This document shows, piece by piece, positions 16,152-23,046 of a stretch of 32,880 nucleotides of DNA (its first letter is position 1; each line of letters starts with the position of its first letter). The notes below the pieces were generated by a model that worked only from the letters and a program-made list of their open reading frames with translations, made no database searches and was not told the origin of the DNA. This DNA comes from Pirellulales bacterium (GTDB taxonomy: Bacteria > Planctomycetota > Planctomycetia > Pirellulales > JALHLM01), in contig JALHLM010000005.1 in the NCBI GenBank assembly GCA_022844585.1, forward strand, positions 1-32,880. The letters are read 5' to 3'. Position numbers and translations under genes: made by a program.

Positions 16152-17239
16152 CAGATGCCGTGTTGCGCAACGAGTGAAATACCGCCAAAAAGCGAAAGGA
16201 CGTGAGAGATGGGCATCATCAAACCGTAGTCGCCTGTCTTGTTGGATGAGAATAGCACACCAACGGCGTACTTCGCATCTTCGCTGACCACGAGTGACCC
16301 TGAATCACCGGGAAGGGCAAAATGCGGCCCATCACCCATCACGTACCACATGTTTTTGAACCAAACGGTTCCCTTAAAATACTTTGTTTGACAGGGGATC
16401 GGAGTGGGCTCGTCGATGAGGGCTTCCACCGTACCGAAAGACTTTCCAGTCGTACGACCGGTTTTCATGACTTTCAGACCAGCCGATGGGCTCAGTATGG
16501 CGGAGGGCGTATCGTAGCCTTGATCGTCGCCCTGCCACGAACTCACCTTTGAAGGATCTGGGATCAATCCAATCGCGACGTCTTCCACACATGGATGCAC
16601 GAGTTCTGGGTCTCCGCTGCGCAGCGGTACGATTTCAGAATGTCGTGCAATTTCGCCAGGGGAGCGGAGTTGCGGTGCGGCGTCGACATTTGCTGGGGCA
16701 AGGATAGGCATGTTTACCGGCGTATGATTGCACGCCCCGAAAACATGGTTGTTGGACAGTGCAAAGAGTTGGCCATTACGAGAGACGATTGCTCCGAAGG
16801 TTCCGGCATACTCCGCACCTGCAGGGGCACACGAGCTCCCACAGGCAATGCGCTTCATCCGTTCGAACACATGTGGTTGTCCAGTATTCCCGTGAGCTAG
16901 CTCCGGCTTAATGTTCACGCCGCCGATTTTTCGAATTGTTACACTCACTCCATTGACTTCGACGGGCAACTTGCGAAAGTCTCGCGCCGAACCTTTTGTG
17001 GCGTAGATCACAACGCCGGGGTTTTCCTTTCCATGTTCAAACCCGACTGCCTGCACCTCCATACCGACGTAGGCTTCACTAGCATCCCACAGAGGCTGAG
17101 CATTCTGGATTGCCGCAAGTTGCATGCCGACTCCTTTTGTACCGATCGGCGTACCGACTGCCGAATATCGACCTTCTTCGCGAAATCTTTGAGCCAAAAT
17201 CGCTGCCGCCTTTTTTGCCTTTAGAACTGCACTGCCCAC
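16151..17239 (-). CDS. Cytoplasmic trypsin-like (S1) serine protease with N-terminal domain
   Basis: This 362-aa protein starts at GTG with GGGGG about eight bases upstream, 15 bp after the zinc-ribbon gene. Residues 25-110 form an N-terminal domain. The protease runs from about 145 to 355: His165 in SNNHVFG, Asp220 in VEDVAIGLI, Ser313 in PGDSGS. The complete His-Asp-Ser triad and the GDSGS motif indicate an active S1 peptidase. There is no signal peptide, so it should act inside the cell, which is unusual for trypsin-like enzymes but typical of those in prokaryotic conflict systems. Six Cys residues are present. It heads a coupled three-gene operon inserted in the virion gene cluster. The inference is a phage-borne anti-competitor or defence protease. 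The substrate is unknown, and local GC is lower than in the flanks. Confidence 0.82.
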   Translation of the reverse strand: MGSAVLKAKKAAAILAQRFREEGRYSAVGTPIGTKGVGMQLAAIQNAQPLWDASEAYVGMEVQAVGFEHGKENPGVVIYATKGSARDFRKLPVEVNGVSVTIRKIGGVNIKPELAHGNTGQPHVFERMKRIACGSSCAPAGAEYAGTFGAIVSRNGQLFALSNNHVFGACNHTPVNMPILAPANVDAAPQLRSPGEIARHSEIVPLRSGDPELVHPCVEDVAIGLIPDPSKVSSWQGDDQGYDTPSAILSPSAGLKVMKTGRTTGKSFGTVEALIDEPTPIPCQTKYFKGTVWFKNMWYVMGDGPHFALPGDSGSLVVSEDAKYAVGVLFSSNKTGDYGLMMPISHVLSLFGGISLVAQHGI

Positions 17240-17254
17240 GCGACGCCCCCGTTT

Positions 17255-17515
17255 CTATGTTTTTGGTGGTTGCCCACCTTCAAACTTAACTGGTCGTGCT
17301 TCACTCTGCCATATGGGGGCCTTCCATCCCCCGATTGGGTGCTCCCAGGTCGAAAGCCGCCTGCGACACTTCAGGCATTCTCGCCGGCGCATGATCACGC
17401 CAGCCGCTGCAGCGCGCGTGTATACTACTCTGGTCCGATTAGACCCACATTGGGGACAAATCAGCCCCTTTGAATCATTGGAATTGACGTCAAATTGTTT
17501 CGACTTCATGGTCAT
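17255..17515 (-). CDS. Zinc-ribbon (NrdR N-terminal / Ogr-like) protein
   Basis: This 86-aa protein has its ATG overlapping the terminase stop by 4 bp (ATGA), so translation is coupled to terminase. Residues 20-58 hold CPQCGSNRTRVVYTR, then IMRRRECLKCRRRLSTWE, a Cys4 ribbon. The pattern of CxxC, Arg-rich linker, CxxC and T(W/Y)E matches the N-terminal zinc ribbon of NrdR and the Ogr/Delta family of late-gene activators in P2-like phages. The full NrdR ATP-cone is absent. A late transcription regulator or nucleic-acid binding protein is likely. Its position beside terminase is unusual for NrdR, which supports a phage role. Confidence 0.65.
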   Translation of the reverse strand: MTMKSKQFDVNSNDSKGLICPQCGSNRTRVVYTRAAAAGVIMRRRECLKCRRRLSTWEHPIGGWKAPIWQSEARPVKFEGGQPPKT

Positions 17516-19779
17516 GAACGCTTCCTCTGTAGCTGTGCGAAACTGACTCGATCTCGTCGCGCCGGCGTGGCATTTCCTCCCGTTCCCTCAAGCGCGGCCC
17601 CCTGGATCGACGCGGCAACGGCCGCTCCGACAAGGCAGTCCAGCCAATGGTTATCCGCCCGCTCCGGGCGCAGCTTCCATTCGTCCACCGTCCGTCCTCG
17701 CCCTTCGGTCTTTACCCGATATTCACTTGTCAGATGTTCAGCCAGTAAGCGGTGCAGATCGGCGCGATCGCCGAAAAGGGACAAACAACCTCGGCCGCCC
17801 ATCGGTACAGCCAACCGGGCATGCACGAACGTCTTCCAGTAATTGGTGTCGAATACCGTGTGACGGACCGCCCGCTTGCCGGCGACGTTGGGCATCCGCC
17901 AGTTGTGGCCAATCCGGTCGCCGGGGCGGCGTTTGTACTCGGAGAACGGTTGGCTCGAAGCGCCGACGAAGTGACCGTGGCTCGGCATCACGATACCGGC
18001 ATGCGCCGACTGGCGGCAGAACTGGTAAACGACATCGGTCGACGAGCCCCAGTTCGCGTCGACCAGACAGCGCTCGATCCGTAGCATGGCCCCGTCGTCG
18101 CGACGCCATTCACGGTTTAGACGATCGCGGGTCAACCGATCGAGGCCGGCGTAGATCGCCCCTTCGAGGCCGCTGGCGGCCGTCACGATCGGAAGCGTCT
18201 GCCGCACGTCACGCAACGTGAAGTGCGCTCGCTTCTGATCCGGGTAGGTGCCGTAGTCAATCACGTAGCCAGTGAAATCGTCCTCCCAGGCCGCCACGAG
18301 GTAGAAGAGGATCGACGCCTGCACATCGACAAACATCGTCAAATGGCTGCAACCGATCGGAACATCACTGCGGCGCAATCGGTTGAATTTGGCCGCGATC
18401 TGATCGGCGGTGAGCTCGTCGTCTTGAGCAGTAGCCGCGGGTAATGGTTCGTTCTGATACTCCGCGAAGAACGCCGCTTCGTCTTGGAGCTTTAAGTTCA
18501 TCGCATGTTGAATCGCCGACAGCTCGTCGTGATTGAACCGTTCTGGCCAGGCAATGACCGCCCCCTCGTCCATCGCCTCGCGGTTGACACCATAGAAATC
18601 GGTGGCCTCCTCGCCATGTCGCTCCGCTCGCAGGCTCTCAGCGCGAACCTCGGCATATTGCTGCCATAGTTTCTCGTTGGCGGGAAAGGCGTAGACCATC
18701 TTGGTGCGCTGCCCGTTCCACTCTGGGTGCTTGTCGCGCGAAAGAATGTTGTCCGCCATGTCGCTCGGGCGGATCACGGTGCAGGGCATGATGCCGGAGA
18801 TTTTTTTCCCCGGGCCAGCGAGGCCGAGCACGGCACCAGCCAAGATGCTTTCGCGCGTCGCGCACTGCGACAGCGAACGTGCTGATTCGTCTGTCTGAGG
18901 ATCATCGAGCACGACGAGCGTCGGGCGCACCGTGTGACCGTCAGCACGCTTGTACTTCATACCGCGAATGCGTCCCGTGATCCCTGCCACCTTGATGATC
19001 GCGCCACTGGCCTTGCTGCCGGGCATTGTGGGAAGCACGATCTCCCGAGCGGTCCAACCGATGTGCGTGCGATCGCCCTGGTAAAGCTGCCCGTTACAAC
19101 GATTGGCGATGCCATCGAGCGCCTGAATCGGGAACATGACCTCCGGAAAGTCTTCGAGTAGAAGCTCGTTCCCGTCGAGCTCCATCTTGATCGACTCGAG
19201 CATGTCCATTGCGTGCCCTTCGTCCGAGCCGATAAGACAGACGAATTCGCGGTGGCCATAGAGCACCGACCAAATGCAGGCACACTCACAGATAGTCGTC
19301 TTGCCGGAACCACGCGGCATCGCCATCGCAAAGAGGCCGCCGCGTAGGACGGCCTCCTCGATCTTGGCGATGACTTTCAAGTGGTCCGATGACCAGGGCA
19401 GGTGGAACGTCAGCGGGAAGTAGGAATCGCAGAACAGCCGAAAATCGGAAGCGGCCTTGGCCTTTCGCTCCGGATTCACGATGTCTGGCAATTCACCGAT
19501 GTCCCGCCCAGCGATGGCGAGGGCGACGTTCCGTGCCCGGGCACGATCCTTCATCCGTTCGTAAGGATCGCCGCCCGGTTCCGGCTTAGGCGCGTGTCGC
19601 TCCGCGAAGAGCCAGGCGACGTAACGCAACAGATCAACGTGCCGCGCGTCACCGATACGCAGTCCCGCCCTTGTGCGATGGCGATGCAACTGCCGCTCGT
19701 TGATCACTTCGCCGAGCGGCGTCGAGTTCAACAAGCGGCAAAGCTCGCTGGGTCGCAGTTTGCGGGGATCATTCGCCAC
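17512..19779 (-). CDS. Large terminase with N-terminal HTH-like domain
   Basis: This 755-aa protein starts at GTG with an AAGGAG site seven bases upstream, and overlaps the preceding small gene by 11 bp. Residues 1-65 form an added DNA-binding-like module (LRPSELCRLLNSTPLGEV, then VDLLRYVAWLFAERH). The ATPase follows: Walker A MPRGSGKT (154-161), Walker B TLVVLDDP (287-294). The nuclease half has MFVDVQ (Asp485), RCLVDANWG and a final HWLDCLVG as likely metal ligands. It translocates DNA into proheads using ATP and cuts the concatemer. It is much longer than the typical 450-650 aa because of the N-terminal addition. The small-subunit-like gene lies immediately upstream. Confidence 0.88.
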   Translation of the reverse strand: MANDPRKLRPSELCRLLNSTPLGEVINERQLHRHRTRAGLRIGDARHVDLLRYVAWLFAERHAPKPEPGGDPYERMKDRARARNVALAIAGRDIGELPDIVNPERKAKAASDFRLFCDSYFPLTFHLPWSSDHLKVIAKIEEAVLRGGLFAMAMPRGSGKTTICECACIWSVLYGHREFVCLIGSDEGHAMDMLESIKMELDGNELLLEDFPEVMFPIQALDGIANRCNGQLYQGDRTHIGWTAREIVLPTMPGSKASGAIIKVAGITGRIRGMKYKRADGHTVRPTLVVLDDPQTDESARSLSQCATRESILAGAVLGLAGPGKKISGIMPCTVIRPSDMADNILSRDKHPEWNGQRTKMVYAFPANEKLWQQYAEVRAESLRAERHGEEATDFYGVNREAMDEGAVIAWPERFNHDELSAIQHAMNLKLQDEAAFFAEYQNEPLPAATAQDDELTADQIAAKFNRLRRSDVPIGCSHLTMFVDVQASILFYLVAAWEDDFTGYVIDYGTYPDQKRAHFTLRDVRQTLPIVTAASGLEGAIYAGLDRLTRDRLNREWRRDDGAMLRIERCLVDANWGSSTDVVYQFCRQSAHAGIVMPSHGHFVGASSQPFSEYKRRPGDRIGHNWRMPNVAGKRAVRHTVFDTNYWKTFVHARLAVPMGGRGCLSLFGDRADLHRLLAEHLTSEYRVKTEGRGRTVDEWKLRPERADNHWLDCLVGAAVAASIQGAALEGTGGNATPARRDRVSFAQLQRKRS

Positions 19780-19993
19780 GCGCCATCTCCTTCACCAGCC
19801 ACGCGGCGAAATGGACCAGGTTCAGCGTGCCGTCTTGGTTCGTCGGCGCGCCCAGCACGACGTCCTGTTCCAGCATCTCGGCCGTGATGGCTTGGCCACT
19901 CGCGGCGCTCAACACGCGGGCGGCGTCCACCAATTGCAGCCGTAGCGGATTCATCGCGGAATGTAGCGAGTCGCTAGTTTTTTGGCCGGCCAT
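19769..19993 (-). CDS. TerS-like small protein resembling the terminase N-terminal module
   Basis: The start is taken as ATG 19993, giving about 74 aa; a later ATG at 19954 (MNPLRL) is also possible, and neither has a clear ribosome-binding site. From residue 13 the sequence reads NPLRLQLVDAARVL, then GTLNLVHFAAWLVKEMA. It aligns with residues 5-62 of the large terminase, which have a Leu-Arg-Pro opening, an RLLN helix and DLLRYVAWLFAE. The overlap with the terminase gene and this relation support a small-terminase role, recognising the packaging site, or a regulatory partner. The protein is shorter than most small terminases. Confidence 0.6.
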   Translation of the reverse strand: MAGQKTSDSLHSAMNPLRLQLVDAARVLSAASGQAITAEMLEQDVVLGAPTNQDGTLNLVHFAAWLVKEMARGE

Positions 19994-20130
19994 GCTAAGG
20001 AGTTCTCGCTGAAAATAGTCACGAATTCTCGGCGGATTCAGCCGCAATTCGCTGGATGATTCCGCCCGTGCTGGTAGATGTGTGACACACGCGAACGAGA
20101 TTCGCGACCAACGAACGAAAGGCCCAAACG

Positions 20131-20451
20131 ATGCCCGCCAACGACGACCTCGACCCCGGGTACGACTTTGAGATCACTAAGACCACGCGCCGCGCCGCCG
20201 GCGCGGGCACCTGGGTGATTGGCCGGATCGCCGGATACCGCTTCGACGCCCTGGTCTTCCCCGAACACGCCGAATGCTCGGATTGGGAATTGGGCGAGAG
20301 CCGCATCTCGAAGCTTTGGTTGCAACGTAGCGCCGACCGCGCGACGGTCTTCAATTGGGATCGCGGGGCGGACATCGCCGCCGCAAGCGACGAAGTGCAA
20401 GCGATCGTCGACTTCCTGGCCGCGGGCCTCGCGGACCACCTCTACGCCTAA
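20131..20451 (+). CDS. Small hypothetical protein, first of plus-strand cluster
   Basis: This 106-aa protein starts at ATG with a GAAAGG site. It is acidic and contains GTWVIGRIAGYRFDALVF, an HAECSDWELGESRISKLWLQR stretch and a C-terminal helix (VQAIVDFLAAGLADHLY). The composition is coherent coding sequence in the high-GC style of the host. It begins a four-gene plus-strand cluster within the minus-strand phage genes. I do not recognise the family well enough to name it. A role in host takeover or gene regulation is plausible from the neighbouring HARE-HTH gene, but not shown. Confidence 0.6.
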   Translation: MPANDDLDPGYDFEITKTTRRAAGAGTWVIGRIAGYRFDALVFPEHAECSDWELGESRISKLWLQRSADRATVFNWDRGADIAAASDEVQAIVDFLAAGLADHLYA

Positions 20452-20474
20452 CCCCACGAACGGAACCCATCGCC

Positions 20475-20690
20475 ATGACCACCAACGACGAAACGCCCCG
20501 CACGTACAGCGGCCCGTTCTTGCGAACGCTGCATGTCCTGGAACGCACACTACGCCGCCATCTCGACGAATTGCACAAGATCGATTGCGAAGACGTGGAC
20601 GCCGCCGAAGCGATCGTGTTCGCCATCGAGGCCGCACAAACATCTCTCGACCACACGCAGGCAGTAAGACGCCAGCACCGATGCGACTAA
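20475..20690 (+). CDS. Small helical hypothetical protein
   Basis: The start is ATG 20475, 23 bases after the previous stop, giving 71 aa; the longer frame from 20355 overlaps the previous gene and is a shadow. The protein is helical and charged (LHVLERTLRRHLDELHKID, then AAEAIVFAIEAAQTSLDH) with a C-terminal Cys-Asp. The helices form a likely short coiled coil. No family or catalytic motif is seen. The spacing within the plus-strand cluster suggests co-transcription. Confidence 0.5.
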   Translation: MTTNDETPRTYSGPFLRTLHVLERTLRRHLDELHKIDCEDVDAAEAIVFAIEAAQTSLDHTQAVRRQHRCD

Positions 20691-20751
20691 CGAGCCGGCC
20701 GAGTGGTCGGCTCATTTCATTTCTGTTCCCCGTTTCTGAAGGAGAACCAAT

Positions 20752-21093
20752 ATGGCTGCGAAGAAAACGACGACGAAGAAGAAGCCCTCGACAACGAAAA
20801 AGGCCAAGGTCGTTCCCGCGCCGAAGCCCCGCTCTGCGAAGGCCAAGCGCGAGGCCAAAGAGAAGAAGTTGAGCGCCCTCGACGCCGCGGCAAAGGTGCT
20901 CGCCGAAACTGGCGAACCGATGACGACGAAGGAACTCATCGACGCCATGGCCGCGAAGGGCTACTGGACGAGCCCCGGCGGGAAGACGCCAGAACGCACG
21001 TTGTACTCGGCGCTCGCTCGTGACGTCGAAGCCCGCGGCAAAGAGTCGCGGTTCAAGAAGGGTGAACGCGGCAAGTTCCTGGCCAACGCCTAA
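20752..21093 (+). CDS. Lysine-rich HARE-HTH winged-helix protein
   Basis: This 113-aa protein starts at ATG with a GAAGGAG site seven bases upstream. Residues 1-40 are a basic low-complexity tail of Lys, Ala and Pro, like histone H1 or HU-type tails. Residues 42-112 match the HARE-HTH fold: ALDAAAKVLAETGEPMTTKEL, then a wing with GYWTSPGGKTPERTLYSAL and RFKKGERGKFLA. This winged helix occurs in ASXL, HB1 and restriction-associated proteins and is common in planctomycetes. It probably binds DNA or DNA-associated proteins. The gene sits in the small plus-strand cluster and is likely a chromatin-like or regulatory factor. Confidence 0.75.
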   Translation: MAAKKTTTKKKPSTTKKAKVVPAPKPRSAKAKREAKEKKLSALDAAAKVLAETGEPMTTKELIDAMAAKGYWTSPGGKTPERTLYSALARDVEARGKESRFKKGERGKFLANA

Positions 21094-21101
21094 GCGGAGA
21101 G

Positions 21102-21278
21102 ATGACGATGCACGAACTTTCAGATGCCATCCGCCAGGTGACTGCCAAGGTCCAACGCGAAATCGATCAGGGGCGGCGATCCCGTTCGATCGATGCGGTC
21201 GACTTGGTCGAAGTGCTACTGGCGATCGCCGACCAGCTTGAACCGTTTGTTCCGGAGTCGAACGCAAAGACGCCCTAG
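21102..21278 (+). CDS. Very small hypothetical protein, last of plus-strand cluster
   Basis: The start ATG (21102) follows a GCGGAGAG site closely and lies eight bases after the HARE-HTH stop; an in-frame second ATG at 21108 would be better spaced. The protein of 58 aa is helical, with HELSDAIRQVTAKVQREIDQ and then VDLVEVLLAIADQLEPFV, ending in a Pro. The tight spacing and coherent amphipathic helices argue that it is real. No family is recognised. It is followed by a hairpin that could end the plus-strand transcript. Confidence 0.5.
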   Translation: MTMHELSDAIRQVTAKVQREIDQGRRSRSIDAVDLVEVLLAIADQLEPFVPESNAKTP

Positions 21279-21307
21279 CGCCGCGGCCGCCAATAGGTGC
21301 GCCGCAA

Positions 21308-21348
21308 GACGACGCCCCACGTTTCGCACGTGCGGGCGTTTCGTCGTT
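21308..21348. terminator. Possible bidirectional terminator hairpin
   Basis: Between the convergent plus-strand cluster and the methyltransferase gene is a GC-rich imperfect hairpin, with inner arms GCCCCACGT and ACGTGCGGGC and outer GACGAC / GTCGTT-type pairing. It is followed on the plus strand by a T-rich stretch. It could end transcripts from both sides. The T-run is weak. Confidence 0.4.
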
Positions 21349-21404
21349 GGTCGCTCGGCTTGCCAACCTCTCCGACCGGTCGCGAAACGGGCGAACGTAG
21401 GCGT

Positions 21405-22718
21405 TCACGTCGCCACCTCGGCGAGCGCCACGCGTTCGGCCTTCTTGCCGGTGAATTTTTCGAAGCGCTGCACGATGACGTCACAATAGAGCGCGTCGAG
21501 TTCCATCAGGTACGCCCGTCGGCCCGTCTGCTCGGCGGCGATCAACGTTGATCCACTGCCGCCAAATAGGTCCAACACATTCTCGCCCGGGCGCGACGAG
21601 TATTGCATCGCCCGCACTGCCAGCTCGACCGGTTTCTCGGTGAGATGCACCATCGACTGTGGGTTGACCTTCTTGATGCTCCAAACGTCGACGGCGTTGT
21701 TCGGCCCGAGGTAGAGATGGGCAGCGCCCTCTCGCCAACCGTAGAAGCACCACTCATGGTTGCCCATGAAATCCTTGCGGGTCAGAACTGGATGCTCCTT
21801 CACCCAGATGATAGCTTGTGAGAAGTAGAGCTCGCAGGCCTTCAGTACCGGCGGATAGTTCGCGCAGTTGGCATAACCGCCCCAGATGTAGAACCCTCTT
21901 CCCGGCGCGAGCACTCGGGCCATATTGCCAAACCAGGCAGAGAGCAGTTCGTCGAACGCAACATCGCTCACGAAGTCGTTTGCCAACGGTCGATCTTTGG
22001 CACGCAGCTTCTTCTGTGTCGGCTTGGACTTCTCCGGGTGGCGCGCCAGGTCGAGCGATTGATGGTGCTTGGGGCCGGCAAAGGAACTCAGGCCGGCGGC
22101 GATGGCGTTGTTCGAACGCGGCTCGACTTTGACGTTATACGGCGGGTCGCTATTCACGAGGTGGATCACAGCGCCGTCGAGCAACCGATCGACGTCATCC
22201 GGCTTGCTCGAATCGCCGCAGAGCAACCGGTGCTCCCCGAGAATCCACAAGTCGGCAGGCCGCGTGTTCGCTTGGTCCGGCGGCGCTGGCACATCGTCCG
22301 GATCGCACAGCCCGTCCTTCGCGGACGGATTGAGCAGCTTCAGGAGCTCGTCTTCGTAGAACCCCAGCAAACCGAGGTCGTAGTTCAGTGCCTGCAGCTC
22401 GCCCAACTCAATCGGCAGCAGGTCGTAGTTCCACTCGGCCAGCTCGGCCGTTTTGTTGTCGGCGATCCGGTACGCCTTGATCTGCTCGGGCGTCAGGTCT
22501 TTGGCGACATGGACCGGCACCTTTTCCAGGCCCAGGTGCTGGGCTGCCTTCCACCGCGTGTGCCCACAGATGATGACGCCCTCGGCGTCGACCACGATCG
22601 GCTGCCGGAAGCCAAACTCCCGGATGCTCGCCGCCACGGCAACGACAGCGTCGTCGTTGAGGCGAGGATTGCCGGCATAGGGCGTGATCTTGACAATCCG
22701 CCAGAGAGAGACTTGCAT
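21405..22718 (-). CDS. ParB-like/DNA methyltransferase fusion
   Basis: This 437-aa protein starts at ATG with a weak ribosome-binding site. Residues 1-100 form a ParB/Srx-type N-terminal domain (TPYAGNPRL, VIICGHTRWKAAQ, then IADNKTAELAEW). The methyltransferase follows: LGEHRLLCGDS, DPPY at 191-194 (motif IV), ending in motif I (LDLFGGSGSTLIAAE). Motif order IV then I is that of beta-class amino methyltransferases, producing N6-methyladenine or N4-methylcytosine. No restriction enzyme gene is adjacent, so it is a solitary enzyme, likely for phage DNA protection or regulation. Such ParB-MTase fusions are frequent in phages. Confidence 0.88.
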   Translation of the reverse strand: MQVSLWRIVKITPYAGNPRLNDDAVVAVAASIREFGFRQPIVVDAEGVIICGHTRWKAAQHLGLEKVPVHVAKDLTPEQIKAYRIADNKTAELAEWNYDLLPIELGELQALNYDLGLLGFYEDELLKLLNPSAKDGLCDPDDVPAPPDQANTRPADLWILGEHRLLCGDSSKPDDVDRLLDGAVIHLVNSDPPYNVKVEPRSNNAIAAGLSSFAGPKHHQSLDLARHPEKSKPTQKKLRAKDRPLANDFVSDVAFDELLSAWFGNMARVLAPGRGFYIWGGYANCANYPPVLKACELYFSQAIIWVKEHPVLTRKDFMGNHEWCFYGWREGAAHLYLGPNNAVDVWSIKKVNPQSMVHLTEKPVELAVRAMQYSSRPGENVLDLFGGSGSTLIAAEQTGRRAYLMELDALYCDVIVQRFEKFTGKKAERVALAEVAT

Positions 22719-23046
22719 CGGAGTACCTGCGCAGAGGGATTCTCATGCTGGATACTCCGAGACGCGGAGTGCGGCCCTGGGAACCAAGGCGGCGGGCCGG
22801 GGGACCATGGAGACCGACCACTGGGGTGATTATAACAATTGTTGAAGCAAATTGAATCCAGTATGACCATGCTTACGCAGAACAGTTTGTCAGAAATGCC
22901 GTCTTATTGCCTGCGTCGGGATGCTGTGTTAGACGTGCCATGAGCAAACACCGGGGATACCGAAGTGGCGTCCCCAGCAAGTTTTCGCGAGCAATAATTC
23001 CTGGGATAGGCTGAGTAAGTCGCTTCCCCACACTCAGAGGTCTTTC
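22719..23046. other. Intergenic region between divergent methyltransferase and YaaC-like genes
   Basis: There is no protein-like frame here. On the minus strand a TATAAT lies at 22834-22829, with a weak TTCAAT -35 sixteen bases upstream. An AACAATTGTT palindrome at 22834-22843 abuts the -10. No clear promoter is visible for the plus-strand gene. Confidence 0.4.
22829..22856 (-). promoter_or_regulatory. Candidate promoter for the methyltransferase gene
   Basis: The minus-strand -10 is a perfect TATAAT, with a 16-base spacer to TTCAAT (three of six positions match the consensus). A ten-base palindrome beside the -10 could be an operator. Transcription would start about 100 bases before the methyltransferase start. 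Confidence 0.35.

Noticed and set aside
20038-21408. 456-aa minus-strand frame over the small plus-strand cluster
   Set aside because: Arg/Gly-rich shadow; the plus-strand genes have ribosome-binding sites, tight spacing and a recognisable HARE-HTH domain.
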